Of a stretch of 64,000 nt of DNA, positions 43,931 through 53,534 are shown in pieces. Below the pieces are notes generated by a model that saw nothing but the letters and a program-made list of their open reading frames with translations, was not told where the DNA came from and ran no database searches. Both the position numbers and the translations under genes were made by a program. This stretch comes from Pseudomonas sp. BGI-2. GTDB lineage: Bacteria; Pseudomonadota; Gammaproteobacteria; Pseudomonadales; Pseudomonadaceae. Position 1 is the first letter of the stretch. Each line of letters starts with the position of its first letter. The stretch spans positions 1 through 64,000 of the forward strand of contig NZ_SISB01000003.1 of NCBI RefSeq assembly GCF_004310295.1, read 5' to 3'.

Positions 43931-46796
43931 GTTTTGTGTCGTGTTGTAGAAGTGCAGCCAGGTCATTGGCCTCGACTGGGCGGCTGATCAGGTAACCCTG
44001 CACTTCATCGCAGCGCTCGGCTTTCAAGAATTCCAGCTGCTCCGGCCGCTCGACACCTTCAGCCACCACTTTCAGCGACAAGCCGTGCGCCATGGCGATG
44101 ATCGCCCGGGTGATCGCTGCGTCCTCGCTGCCCTCCCCCAGACCGCGGATAAACGCTTGATCGATCTTCACGTAATCCACCGGGATCCGCTTCAGGTAGC
44201 TCAGGGACGAATAGCCCGTGCCGAAATCGTCGATCGCCAGCTTCACGCCCAGATCCCGCAACTGCTGGAAGGTCGCGATGATGTGCTCGACGCTATCCAG
44301 TAGCTGGCTTTCGGTGAGTTCGAGTTCCAGGTAGTGCGGCGCCAGGCCGGTTTCTTCCAGCACCTGACGCACCAGACTGACGAGCTTGCCTTGGCGCAAT
44401 TGATGCACCGACAAATTGACCGACACGCGAATCGGATCGAGCCCCTGGCGCTGCCATTCGCAAGCCTGCCAACAGGCTTGGCGCAACACGAACTCGCCGA
44501 TCGGGCCGATCAGCCCGGTTTCCTCGGCCAGACCGATAAAGTCCCCCGGAGGCACCCGGCCCATGGTCGGATGATCCCAACGCACCAGCGCTTCGGCAGC
44601 GTTCAAGCGACCCGTCGCGAGGCAGAGTTTGGGTTGGTAATAGACTTGCAGCTGCTTTTCTTCGATGGCTTTGCGCAGCTGATTTTCAAGCTGCAATCGC
44701 TCAAGGGTGCTGGCCTGCAAGCTCTCGGTGTAGAACTGGAAGTTGTTGCCGCCCAAATGCTTGGCGTGCTGCATGGCAATGTTCGACTGGCTGACCAGCG
44801 CGGTAATTTCCCGCGCGGTGTCCGGCAGCATGCTGATGCCCATCGAGGCGCTGACCACCAGTTCGTGGCCATCGACGGTAATCGGCAAACGCAATTTGGC
44901 CGACAATCGGGTCGCCACTCGCGCAAGGCTCGACAGGTTGCCGTAGGCGTCGAATATCACCGCAAATTCGTCACCGGAAAGCCGCGCGATGGTGTCCGCC
45001 TCTGGCAGTGCATTGACCAGCCGCCGAGCCATTTTTTGCAATAATTGGTCGGCGACTTCATGGCCAAGGCTGTCATTGAGCAACTTGAAACGATCCAGGT
45101 TGATATGCAGCAGCGCCAGGCTGCGACGACCGCCTTGACGCACTCGCTGATGAGCCTCACGCAGCCGTTCGCGGAACAGCGAACGGTTGGCCAGGCCAGT
45201 GAGTTCGTCGTAATGGGTCAAATAGCGCATGCGCTCTTCGGATTCCCGTCTCGCGGACAGATCGGCGAAGAAGCCGACAATATGGCTCACATTTCCCCGA
45301 GCATCTCGAACAGCGTTCAGTTGCAGCCACTGCGGATAGAGCTCACCGTTCTTGCGAGTTTCCACCAGTTCGCCCTGCCAGGTGCCGTGTTGTTCCAGCG
45401 CTTGATGAATCGCGCCGTAGTGCCGGCGCGCATCGCGGCTGCACGGCAACTCGACGACGTTGCGCCCGATCATGTCTTCGACGTCGTAGCCGGTGACGCG
45501 GCTAAAAGCCTGATTGACTGCGATCAGCGCGTAATTCGGGTCGAAAATCACGATGCCTTCGCTGGCCGCCTCGAACACCGTCGCCGCCAGCTGACGCTGT
45601 TCTTCCTGGCCCTTGTTCGCGCTGATGTCGCGACGGGTGCCGACCATGCGGATCACCCGACCATTTTCGCTGCGCTCGACCGCTCGTCCACGGTCCTCGA
45701 TCCAGACCCAGTGACCGTCGCCATGCCGCACACGGTATTCGATCTGGTAATCCTCGCTACGGCCTTTCAAATGCTCGACCAGGGCACGGCGCAGCGACGG
45801 CAGGTCTTCGGGGTGAAGCCGCGGCTTGAGGTGGCTGAGCATCGCGGTCACGAATTCCGGCTCCAGGCCGAACAATTCCTGAAGCTGGGTGTGGTGGACT
45901 TCGTCGGTTTGCAGGTTCCAGTCCCACAGCCCGAGCTCACTGGCCTTCAACGCCAGCGCCAGCCGCGCCTCACTCTTGCTCAGGGCCTGGTTGGCCGCGT
46001 CCAGTTCAAGGCTGCGTTGGGCGACACGGTTTTCCAGCCCGACCTGGGCTTCACGCAATTTTTCTTCGGCGCAGCGGCGGTGATCAATTTCTTTGGCTAA
46101 TTCGTGATTGAGCTGGTCGCCGCAGCTCTGCGCCTGCTGCAAGTGTTCGATCAGGGCCTGATTCTGAAAGCGCCGCAGCAAACCGTTGTCGATCAGCCGA
46201 TTGACCTGCCAAGCCACCACGCTCAACGCCCCCAACAAAATCAGCCCGAACCAACCCCAACCCTGGCCTTGTTGATCGCCGCCCCAAAATAGATAGGCGA
46301 TGGCCGGCAACAGGCAGGGCAAGGTAAAGGACAGGAAAGCCGGAAGACTGACCGCGTACGCAACGCTGGCCGACAAGGCGGCGGCGCCGATCAGGCCGAA
46401 CACCCAGGCTTGTTGCATGAAATTGTCAGCGGGCACCAAAGCGATACCGGCACCAGCAAGGGTCAGGCCAGTCATGGCAGAGCCCAGCAGGAACATACGA
46501 CGCCAGACCGGATGGGCCTGGCGGTTAGGAATGGCCGAATCGAAGGCTGCGACTTGAATCACCCGCAAGGCCACCAGCGACAATAGCCAGATCAGCCAGA
46601 CGCTGACGAGGAAGTAGCGCTGCGGACTCCAGAGCAATCCGGCGCAGACCAGGCCGTTGGTCAGCATGAACAGCGTAGGCAGCAGCGAGCCCTGGTAGAG
46701 CAGACGCGTACGCTCGACCGCCATTTCCATGGCGTACTGTTTGCGGATAACCCGAGGCTCCACAGAGGGGCCCGACAGGTCGGAGCTGAGGGTCAT
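43923..46796 (-). CDS. Membrane-anchored PAS-GGDEF-EAL c-di-GMP protein
   Basis: A 957-residue signalling protein. About six hydrophobic segments (residues 38-215) form the membrane part, then a coiled coil (EKLREAQVGLENRVAQRSLELD), a PAS fold with PAC (about 290-400), a second PAS-PAC (about 405-525), GGDEF (active-site variant SGDEF near 604-608) and EAL (EALVRWDHP near 733; DDFGTGYSSLSYLKRIPVDYVKID). The EAL motifs look intact, so phosphodiesterase activity is likely; cyclase activity is uncertain. The start MTLSSDL at 46796 is chosen; the frame stays open far upstream through antisense uvrD, but that part is not protein-like. Position fits PA5442. Confidence 0.9.
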   Translation of the reverse strand: MTLSSDLSGPSVEPRVIRKQYAMEMAVERTRLLYQGSLLPTLFMLTNGLVCAGLLWSPQRYFLVSVWLIWLLSLVALRVIQVAAFDSAIPNRQAHPVWRRMFLLGSAMTGLTLAGAGIALVPADNFMQQAWVFGLIGAAALSASVAYAVSLPAFLSFTLPCLLPAIAYLFWGGDQQGQGWGWFGLILLGALSVVAWQVNRLIDNGLLRRFQNQALIEHLQQAQSCGDQLNHELAKEIDHRRCAEEKLREAQVGLENRVAQRSLELDAANQALSKSEARLALALKASELGLWDWNLQTDEVHHTQLQELFGLEPEFVTAMLSHLKPRLHPEDLPSLRRALVEHLKGRSEDYQIEYRVRHGDGHWVWIEDRGRAVERSENGRVIRMVGTRRDISANKGQEEQRQLAATVFEAASEGIVIFDPNYALIAVNQAFSRVTGYDVEDMIGRNVVELPCSRDARRHYGAIHQALEQHGTWQGELVETRKNGELYPQWLQLNAVRDARGNVSHIVGFFADLSARRESEERMRYLTHYDELTGLANRSLFRERLREAHQRVRQGGRRSLALLHINLDRFKLLNDSLGHEVADQLLQKMARRLVNALPEADTIARLSGDEFAVIFDAYGNLSSLARVATRLSAKLRLPITVDGHELVVSASMGISMLPDTAREITALVSQSNIAMQHAKHLGGNNFQFYTESLQASTLERLQLENQLRKAIEEKQLQVYYQPKLCLATGRLNAAEALVRWDHPTMGRVPPGDFIGLAEETGLIGPIGEFVLRQACWQACEWQRQGLDPIRVSVNLSVHQLRQGKLVSLVRQVLEETGLAPHYLELELTESQLLDSVEHIIATFQQLRDLGVKLAIDDFGTGYSSLSYLKRIPVDYVKIDQAFIRGLGEGSEDAAITRAIIAMAHGLSLKVVAEGVERPEQLEFLKAERCDEVQGYLISRPVEANDLAALLQHDTKPL

Positions 46797-47019
46797 AGGC
46801 AATGTTCTTGTTCTTATAATGATGAGCATGAGCCCGAAACGTCGACTGAGCATACACAAGCCAATGCCCTTACCACACTGCTCCGAATCATAAATTCGGC
46901 AAAATTTCCGGCCCCCGCCGCCCCCTGAAAACCCTTCGGGCGAGCCCCGCCAACGCTTATAGCCAGTGACTGACCGGTCGTCATTCGTGCTTCTTTCATC
47001 GGCTAATGCAAAGCTCGGT

Positions 47020-47048
47020 TTGCCCGGTGTGACGGCGCACCCTAGAAT
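47020..47048 (+). promoter_or_regulatory. uvrD: uvrD promoter, possibly giving a leaderless mRNA
   Basis: TTGCCC (47020-47025), a 17-base spacer, and TAGAAT (47043-47048). The expected start point is at or next to the uvrD ATG (47055), and no ribosome-binding site is visible before that ATG. No LexA-type CTG-N10-CAG box was noticed. Confidence 0.55.
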
Positions 47049-47054
47049 GCCCCG

Positions 47055-49238
47055 ATGCGCGATGATCTCTCCCTTCTGCTGAACTCCCTCAACGATGCCC
47101 AACGCCAGGCCGTAGCTGCCTCCGTGGGTCGTCAGTTGGTCCTGGCCGGTGCTGGTTCCGGTAAAACCCGAGTGCTGGTGCACCGTATCGCCTGGTTGAT
47201 CCAGGTCGAGAACGCTTCGCCCCACTCGATCCTGTCGGTGACCTTCACCAATAAGGCCGCTGCCGAGATGCGTCATCGCATCGAGCAGCTGATGGGTCTC
47301 AACCCTGCCGGCATGTGGGTCGGCACCTTCCACGGCCTGGCGCACCGCTTGCTGCGGGCGCACTGGCAGGAAGCCGGCCTGAGCCAGACCTTCCAGATTC
47401 TCGACAGCGACGACCAGCAACGGCTGGTCAAGCGGGTTATCCGCGAGCTGGGGCTGGACGAGCAACGCTGGCCGGCCCGTCAGGCCCAGTGGTTTATCAA
47501 CGGGCAGAAAGACGAAGGTCTGCGCCCGCAACACATTCAAGCCAGCGGCGACCTGTTCCTGGCGACCATGCGCAGCATTTATGAGGCCTACGAGGCCGCT
47601 TGCCTGCGCGCCGGCGTCATCGACTTCTCCGAATTGCTGCTGCGTGCCCTGGACCTGTGGCGCGATCACCCGGGCTTGCTGGCCCATTATCAGAAGCGCT
47701 TCCGGCACATTCTGGTGGACGAGTTCCAGGACACCAACGCCGTGCAGTACGCCTGGTTGCGTCTGCTGGCCAAGGGCGGTGACAGCTTGATGGTAGTGGG
47801 CGACGACGATCAGTCGATCTACGGCTGGCGCGGCGCGAAAATTGAGAACATTTATCAGTATTCCGACGATTTCCCGGATGCCGAGACCATTCGTCTGGAG
47901 CAGAACTATCGCTCCACCGCCGGGATTCTCAAGGCTGCCAACGCTCTGATCGCCAACAACACAGGGCGCATGGGCAAAGAGCTCTGGACCGATGGCGGCG
48001 AAGGCGAAGCGATCAATCTGTACGCCGCGTTCAACGAACACGATGAAGCACGCTACGTGGTGGAAACCATCGAAAGCGCGCTGAAAACCGGCTTGGCCCG
48101 CAGCGATATCGCGATTTTGTACCGCTCCAACGCCCAATCGCGCGTTTTGGAAGAAGCGTTGCTGCGCGAGCGCATTCCGTACCGCATCTATGGCGGTCAG
48201 CGCTTCTTCGAACGGGCAGAAATCAAGAACGCTATGGCGTACCTGCGTTTGCTGGAAGGTCGCGGCAACGATGCGGCGCTGGAGCGGGTGATCAACGTTC
48301 CGGCCCGTGGTATCGGCGAGAAAACCGTCGAAGCGATTCGCGACCATGCGCGCCACAGTGATGTATCGATGTGGGAAGCCATGCGCTTGCTGGTCGCCAA
48401 TAAAGGCCTGACCGGCCGCGCCGCAGGCGCTCTTGGCGCATTTATCGAGCTGATCGAGAACCTCGCCGCCAAGTGCATGGAAATGCCGCTTCACCTGATG
48501 ACCCAGACGGTTATCGAGCAGTCGGGGCTGATTGCCTACCACGAAGCGGAAAAAGGCGAAAAAGGCCAGGCCCGGGTAGAAAACCTTGAGGAACTGGTCA
48601 GCGCCGCGCGTAACTTCGAAAACGCTGAAGAAGATGAAGATCTGACGCCATTGGCGGCGTTCCTCGGTCATGCGTCGCTGGAGGCCGGGGATACCCAGGC
48701 CGATGAGCACGAAGACAGCATTCAGCTGATGACCTTGCACAGCGCCAAGGGCCTGGAATTCCCTTACGTGTTCCTGGTGGGTATGGAAGAAGGCCTGTTC
48801 CCGCACAAGATGAGCCTCGAGGAGCCGGGGCGGCTTGAAGAGGAGCGCCGTTTGGCCTACGTGGGTATCACCCGGGCCATGCAGAACCTGGTGATGACCT
48901 ACGCGGAAACCCGACGCCTGTACGGCAGCGAGACCTACAACAAGGTGTCGCGTTTCGTACGGGAAGTGCCGAAAGGCCTGATCCAGGAAGTGCGGCTGTC
49001 CAACAGCGTCAGCCGCCCGTTCGGCGGTGGCCAGCAGCAAAGTTCCAGCAGTCTGTTTGGCGGCAGCGAGATTCCGGACACCGGGTTCAGCCTGGGCCAG
49101 GCCGTACGGCATTCGGTGTTTGGTGATGGCGTGATCCTGAATTTCGAAGGTGCCGGTGCTCAGGCCCGGGTGCAGGTGAACTTCGGCGAAGGCAGCAAGT
49201 GGCTGATGCTCGGTTACGCCAAGCTGGAAGCGATCTGA
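47055..49238 (+). CDS. uvrD: DNA helicase II UvrD
   Basis: A 727-residue superfamily 1A helicase for nucleotide excision and mismatch repair. Walker A GAGSGKT is at residues 32-38, motif Ia SVTFTNKAAAEM follows, Walker B VDEFQDT is near residue 220, GDDDQSIYGWRGA near 250, EQNYRST near 285, and the C-terminal TLHSAKGLEFPYVFLVG and YVGITRA motifs are intact. A Tudor-like C-terminal tail ends in WLMLGYAKLEAI. Length is standard. There is no ribosome-binding site, and a promoter overlaps the start region. Confidence 0.97.
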   Translation: MRDDLSLLLNSLNDAQRQAVAASVGRQLVLAGAGSGKTRVLVHRIAWLIQVENASPHSILSVTFTNKAAAEMRHRIEQLMGLNPAGMWVGTFHGLAHRLLRAHWQEAGLSQTFQILDSDDQQRLVKRVIRELGLDEQRWPARQAQWFINGQKDEGLRPQHIQASGDLFLATMRSIYEAYEAACLRAGVIDFSELLLRALDLWRDHPGLLAHYQKRFRHILVDEFQDTNAVQYAWLRLLAKGGDSLMVVGDDDQSIYGWRGAKIENIYQYSDDFPDAETIRLEQNYRSTAGILKAANALIANNTGRMGKELWTDGGEGEAINLYAAFNEHDEARYVVETIESALKTGLARSDIAILYRSNAQSRVLEEALLRERIPYRIYGGQRFFERAEIKNAMAYLRLLEGRGNDAALERVINVPARGIGEKTVEAIRDHARHSDVSMWEAMRLLVANKGLTGRAAGALGAFIELIENLAAKCMEMPLHLMTQTVIEQSGLIAYHEAEKGEKGQARVENLEELVSAARNFENAEEDEDLTPLAAFLGHASLEAGDTQADEHEDSIQLMTLHSAKGLEFPYVFLVGMEEGLFPHKMSLEEPGRLEEERRLAYVGITRAMQNLVMTYAETRRLYGSETYNKVSRFVREVPKGLIQEVRLSNSVSRPFGGGQQQSSSSLFGGSEIPDTGFSLGQAVRHSVFGDGVILNFEGAGAQARVQVNFGEGSKWLMLGYAKLEAI

Positions 49239-49256
49239 AGCCCGCCAGAGGGCTTA

Positions 49257-49346
49257 TGTGGGAGCGGGCTTGCTCGCGAAAGCGGTGTGTCAGTCAACGT
49301 TGATATCGAATGACACGCCGCTTTCGCGAGCAAGCCCGCTCCCACA
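49257..49346. repeat. Paired REP element
   Basis: TGTGGGAGCGGGCTTGCTCG and its complement, each joined to CGAAAGCGG/CCGCTTTCG, separated by a loop with CAACGTTG. It follows the uvrD stop by 18 bases. The remaining bases up to 49527 show nothing clear beyond the next gene's ribosome-binding site. Confidence 0.9.
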
Positions 49347-49527
49347 GGATTTCATTCCTACCGAACTAAATCCCTAATCCTACAGACCAAAGTTAACAGG
49401 CCTTATTGCGCTGACTGAAGCTGAACACAACCTGTCAGGCAAAAGCCCGAAACACTCTGCCGCTAGCCAGTAACACTTCAGCTGTGCAACATGGCGCGCG
49501 TGCCTTCCACAAATGGGAATTCCCTTT

Positions 49528-50403
49528 ATGAAACGTTTTCTTAGCATCGCCATGGCGTTGTGCATTGGCCTGACGATGAGCCTCGACGCCAATGCCGCCA
49601 AGCGCTTTGGTGGCGGCAAGAGCTCCGGCGCTGCGCCGACTCATCAGACCAGCCAAATGGCTCCTTCTTCTGCCGCAGGTGGCGCTGCTGCCACTGCGGG
49701 TGCGGCCGGTGCCGCTGGCGCTGCCGCCAAGGCCGGTGGTGCTTCGCGCTGGCTCGGCCCTCTGGCCGGCATCGCTGCCGGCGGCCTGCTGGCCTCCATG
49801 TTCATGGGCGGCGGCTTCCAGGGCATGCAGATCTTCGACATCCTGATCATGGCCGTCATTGCCTTCCTGGTCTTCCGCTTCATCGCCGCTCGTCGTCGCA
49901 AGCAACAGGAGCATCTGTCTCCAGCTGGCGCGCCGATGCAGCGTGAAGTGTTCGAGCAGAAGCCAACAGCCATGGGTTCGATCTTCGGCGGCTCGGCTGC
50001 ACCTGCTGCCGCTCGTCCGGTGATCAACGCTCCGGCCTGGTTCAATGAACAGAACTTCGTTGAAGCCGCCCGTAACCACTTCCAGTCCCTGCAGCAACAC
50101 TGGGACGCCAACGAAATGGACAAGATCGCCGAGTTCGTAACCCCGCAGCTGTTGGAGTTCCTCAAACGCGAACGTGCCGACCTGGGTGAAGCTTTCCAGT
50201 CCACCTACATTGATAACCTCAATGTTCAACTGGACGGCGTGGATGATCGTGCCGACAAGACCATCGCCACCCTGACCTTCAGCGGCGTGTCGAAGACTTC
50301 GCGTTTCGACCAGGGCGAAGTGTTCAGCGAAAGCTGGAACATGGAACGTCCACAGGGCGAAAACCAGCCTTGGCTGGTGGCCGGTATCCGCCAGAACGGC
50401 TGA
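49528..50403 (+). CDS. Tim44-like domain membrane protein
   Basis: A 291-residue protein with a signal peptide (MKRFLSIAMALCIGLTMSLDANA), a low-complexity glycine/alanine region, two hydrophobic segments (LAGIAAGGLLASMFMGG and FDILIMAVIAFLVFRFIAA) and a C-terminal Tim44-like domain (FVEAARNHFQSLQQHWDANEMDKIAEFVTPQL). Bacterial members are inner-membrane proteins of unknown function. The start at 49528 has GGGAA at ribosome-binding distance; an ATG five codons upstream would absorb that site. Confidence 0.9.
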   Translation: MKRFLSIAMALCIGLTMSLDANAAKRFGGGKSSGAAPTHQTSQMAPSSAAGGAAATAGAAGAAGAAAKAGGASRWLGPLAGIAAGGLLASMFMGGGFQGMQIFDILIMAVIAFLVFRFIAARRRKQQEHLSPAGAPMQREVFEQKPTAMGSIFGGSAAPAAARPVINAPAWFNEQNFVEAARNHFQSLQQHWDANEMDKIAEFVTPQLLEFLKRERADLGEAFQSTYIDNLNVQLDGVDDRADKTIATLTFSGVSKTSRFDQGEVFSESWNMERPQGENQPWLVAGIRQNG

Positions 50404-50431
50404 TCCCCTCTGCGTTACGCATGCTGTAATG

Positions 50432-50457
50432 AAAACCCCGGCCTGGCCGGGGTTTTT
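50432..50457 (+). terminator. Intrinsic terminator of the Tim44-like gene
   Basis: AAAACCCCGGCC-T-GGCCGGGGTTTTT, a strong GC stem with a T-tract 28 bases after the stop. Confidence 0.92.
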
Positions 50458-50539
50458 CTATTTCGCAGTTGCATCTATAGCGAGCTACTGTATAAACCGC
50501 CCCAACTAAACCGCGCCATCAAGCAAGAGGATCCCGGAC

Positions 50540-50947
50540 GTGGAAGAAATCATCGAACAACTGCGTGAAGCCAACGAACCGGTACCGGTCCCCTTGGAGT
50601 TGCCTGACGAAGACCAGATCGTGGAAATCGAGGAACAACTGTTCATCGACATTCCCTTCGTCTTCAGAGAGTTTTTGCTGACCGTCAGTGACGTCGTCTA
50701 CGGCAGCCTAGAGCCGGTGACCGTCACCGACCCGCAATCTCACACCTACCTGCCGGACGTTGCTGCCAACGCCTGGGACGCTGGCGTCGACCGCAGCATG
50801 ATCCCGATCTGCCAGGACGGTGACGATTACTACCTCGTCGAAGAAGATGGCACCGTGGTGCTGTGGCAGGCCGAAGAAGAACTGATTGCCGAAGAAACCT
50901 GGGAATCGGTGTGGCACTGGGCGCGGGACGTCTGGCTGGAAAGCTGA
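50540..50947 (+). CDS. SMI1/KNR4 family protein
   Basis: A 135-residue acidic protein with the SMI1/KNR4 (SUKH) core: LPDEDQIVEIEEQLFIDIPFVFREFLLTVSDVVYG, then PICQDGDDYYLVEEDGTVVLWQ and ETWESVWHWARDVW. Family members often serve as immunity proteins for bacterial toxins, but no toxin gene is adjacent and this copy seems to be a stand-alone core gene. The start is GTG at 50540, with GAGG upstream. Confidence 0.85.
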   Translation: MEEIIEQLREANEPVPVPLELPDEDQIVEIEEQLFIDIPFVFREFLLTVSDVVYGSLEPVTVTDPQSHTYLPDVAANAWDAGVDRSMIPICQDGDDYYLVEEDGTVVLWQAEEELIAEETWESVWHWARDVWLES

Positions 50948-50968
50948 GCCGACTGACGCGCCGCGTGG

Positions 50969-52732
50969 TCAATGTCCGGACGTTTCCTTATGGTTGTCCA
51001 GGGTTTCGAGCAAGGCCACTTGCATCCGCGTGTGCACGCGGATGAACCAGCGCCAGAGCAACGCCGCCACAGCGGCCGCTACCACGGCTATCAGTACCAG
51101 CAACTTGTTGGTCGGCAAGATACTGGCCGACAAGGCTGCCAGCAGCAGGAAGATCACCAGCAGCGAGAGGATCGGGATCACTTCGGCGATCACCCGGCGC
51201 ACTCGCTGCGTGTGGCGCCCCGCCATCTCCGGCTTCACGCCCATCTCCGCCAACAGCATCGACAACGCCTTGAGCTTGCGATAGGCGGCGATCATGAACG
51301 GCAGCGACAACAGCAACGCCCCACCCCAGATCAACGCTTTCTGCCAGCTCGGGTCGCTGATCCAGTCTTGCAGGTAAGCGGACATGCGTTCAGCGAAGAA
51401 CGCGCCCGAGAAGAAGATCGCAATCACCAGCGCCAGATTGACCCCGACCTGCAACAGGATCCGCCGGATCATCGACGCCAGCAACGCGCCTTCGCCCTGA
51501 GGCTGGATGCTGCGCAGCCACTCGCCGTACATCCCCAATACCCGACCCAGTCGCTTCGGCATCACGGCGGCAAGTTTGATTGACAGCGGATCCGCCGCGC
51601 GGATCAGATACGGCGTCAGCAACGTGGTGATCACCGAGACCGCCACGGCGACCGGGTAGAGAAAGTTGCTGGTGACCTGCAGCGTCATGCCCAGCGCGGC
51701 GATGATGAAGGAGAATTCGCCGATCTGCGAAAGCCCCATCCCCACACGCAGTGAGGTGCGTCCGTCATTGCCGGCGATAAAGGCCCCGAGGCCGCAGGAA
51801 AGCATTTTGCCGAGTACAACGGCGACGGTGATCACCGCGATCGGCCAGGCGTATTGCAGCAGGATCAGCGGATCAAGCATCAAGCCGATGGCGACGAAGA
51901 AGATTGCACTGAACAGGTCGCGAACCGGCTCGATCAGGCGCTCGATCTTCAGCAATTGCCGCGACTCGGCCATGATTGCACCAATCAGGAACGCGCCCAG
52001 AACCATGCTGTATTCAAGTTTGACCACCAGCAGGCAGAAGCCGAAACACAGGCCCAGCACGGTGATCAGCAGCATTTCGTTGCTCTCGAACTTTGCTACG
52101 TAGGCCAGCAATCGCGGCACCAGCAAGATGCCAATGACCAGCGCAACGATCATGAACAGCGAGAGCTTGCCCACCGTGGAAAACACTTCGCCGGAACTGA
52201 CGGTGCCGCTGACCGCGATGCTCGACAGCAAGGCGATGATGCCGATACCGAGGATGTCCTCGACGATCAGAACGCCAAAGATCAGCTGGGCAAAGCGCTC
52301 GTTCTTCATCTTCAGGTCGTTGAGCGCCTTGACGATGATGGTGGTCGAGGAAATCGCCAGGATCGCGCCGAGGAACAATGAATCCATGGTGTTCCAGTCG
52401 AACCATTGGCCGATTTCGTAGCCGATCCAGATCATCAGCACGATTTCCAGGAACGCCGCGATGAAGGCCGTTGCGCCGACCTTGAAGAGCTTGCGCAGGC
52501 TGAATTCGAGGCCTAGGCAGAACATCAGGAAAATCACCCCGAGCTCAGCGAGCGTCTTGATGGCTTCTTCGTCGTGGATCAGGCTGAACGGCGGCGTGTG
52601 CGGGCCGATGATGAAACCGGCGACGATATAACCCAGCACCACCGGCTGCTTGAAGCGGTGGAAGAGCACCGTCACCACACCTGCGACCAACATGATCACT
52701 GCCAAGTCCTGAATAAAACTGATGGCATGCAT
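50969..52732 (-). CDS. CPA2-family cation:proton antiporter (KefB/YbaL-like)
   Basis: A 587-residue inner-membrane protein. The first 390 residues form a CPA2 sodium/proton exchanger domain with about 12 membrane segments (MLVAGVVTVLFHRFKQPVVLGYIVAGFIIGPHTPP, FCLGLEFSLRKL, LAISSTTIIVKAL, GMGLSQIGEFSFIIAALG). Further hydrophobic segments follow, and no TrkA-N regulatory domain is present, unlike KefB/KefC. It probably exports potassium or another cation in exchange for protons. It converges on the SMI1 gene with 21 bases between stops. Confidence 0.9.
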   Translation of the reverse strand: MHAISFIQDLAVIMLVAGVVTVLFHRFKQPVVLGYIVAGFIIGPHTPPFSLIHDEEAIKTLAELGVIFLMFCLGLEFSLRKLFKVGATAFIAAFLEIVLMIWIGYEIGQWFDWNTMDSLFLGAILAISSTTIIVKALNDLKMKNERFAQLIFGVLIVEDILGIGIIALLSSIAVSGTVSSGEVFSTVGKLSLFMIVALVIGILLVPRLLAYVAKFESNEMLLITVLGLCFGFCLLVVKLEYSMVLGAFLIGAIMAESRQLLKIERLIEPVRDLFSAIFFVAIGLMLDPLILLQYAWPIAVITVAVVLGKMLSCGLGAFIAGNDGRTSLRVGMGLSQIGEFSFIIAALGMTLQVTSNFLYPVAVAVSVITTLLTPYLIRAADPLSIKLAAVMPKRLGRVLGMYGEWLRSIQPQGEGALLASMIRRILLQVGVNLALVIAIFFSGAFFAERMSAYLQDWISDPSWQKALIWGGALLLSLPFMIAAYRKLKALSMLLAEMGVKPEMAGRHTQRVRRVIAEVIPILSLLVIFLLLAALSASILPTNKLLVLIAVVAAAVAALLWRWFIRVHTRMQVALLETLDNHKETSGH

Positions 52733-52936
52733 GGTGTGGGGCTCCTTAAGGCGGACTTTCGGAGGTTAACACCGCGACTTCCGCCAAAAAGGCGGTGCAA
52801 TATATGGAAACAGATCGATCCGGCGTGACGGCGACCACCCGCCCGGCGTCCCGATAACTGTGGTTTGAAAAAAACCGACCAGGCACCCGCAGAGGTGCCG
52901 CCCTTCCGACATTCTGCCTTGACCCGTGAGAACGCT

Positions 52937-53419
52937 ATGGAACCCGGAAACGCCCAGCTGTCGATGACGGTATTGATGACCCCCGACATGGCCAACTTCT
53001 CTGGCAATGTTCACGGCGGTACCCTGCTCAAATACCTCGACGAAGTGGCCTACGCCTGCGCCAGCCGTTACGCCGGCCGCTACGTGGTGACCCTGTCGGT
53101 GGACCAGGTGATTTTCCGCGAGCCGATCCATGTTGGCGAGCTGGTGACCTTCCTGGCCTCAGTCAACTACACCGGCAACACCTCCATGGAGGTGGGCATC
53201 AAGGTGGTGACCGAGAACATCCGCGAGCGCTCGGTGCGCCACACCAACAGCTGCTTCTTCACCATGGTGGCGGTGGATGACGCCCGCAAGCCGGCTGCCG
53301 TCCCGCCGCTGCAACCGCAGAACAGCGAAGACAAGCGCCGCTTCATCCAGGCCCAGCAGCGTCGGCAGATTCGTCAGGAACTGGAAAAGCGGTATCAGGA
53401 AATCAAGGGTGATGCCTGA
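52937..53419 (+). CDS. Acyl-CoA thioesterase (hotdog fold, YciA-like)
   Basis: A 160-residue cytosolic hotdog-fold thioesterase. The motif MANFSGNVHGGTLLKYLDEVAYACASRYAG contains the catalytic aspartate/helix region typical of the YciA/BACH-type 4HBT family, and VTLSVDQVIFREPIHVGELV follows. The C-terminal KRRFIQAQQRRQIRQELEKRY is a charged helix. It hydrolyses acyl-CoAs. The start MEPGNAQ at 52937 is chosen on family starts. Confidence 0.9.
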   Translation: MEPGNAQLSMTVLMTPDMANFSGNVHGGTLLKYLDEVAYACASRYAGRYVVTLSVDQVIFREPIHVGELVTFLASVNYTGNTSMEVGIKVVTENIRERSVRHTNSCFFTMVAVDDARKPAAVPPLQPQNSEDKRRFIQAQQRRQIRQELEKRYQEIKGDA

Positions 53420-53438
53420 CGTGCTCGGGCTTTAGATC

Positions 53439-53532
53439 GCTTTCGCGGGCAAGCCTCGCTCCGACAGAACCGAGTCGTACACAAAATGTTTGGACGACTT
53501 GGTCCTGTAAGAGCGAGGCTTGCCCGCGAAGC
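53439..53532. repeat. REP pair between convergent genes
   Basis: GCTTTCGCGGGCAAGCCTCG and, inverted, CGAGGCTTGCCCGCGAAGC. It occupies the space between the convergent thioesterase and pdxY genes and may terminate both. Confidence 0.85.
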
Positions 53533-53534
53533 TT

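Noticed and set aside
46797..49112. Open frame extending the GGDEF/EAL gene upstream to about 1729 residues
   Set aside because: The extension is antisense to uvrD and its sequence is not protein-like. The membrane domain gives a natural start near 46796.
50540..50947. SMI1/KNR4 gene as immunity partner of the giant toxin-like proteins
   Set aside because: It is about 29 kb away, beside core genes, and nothing in sequence links them.
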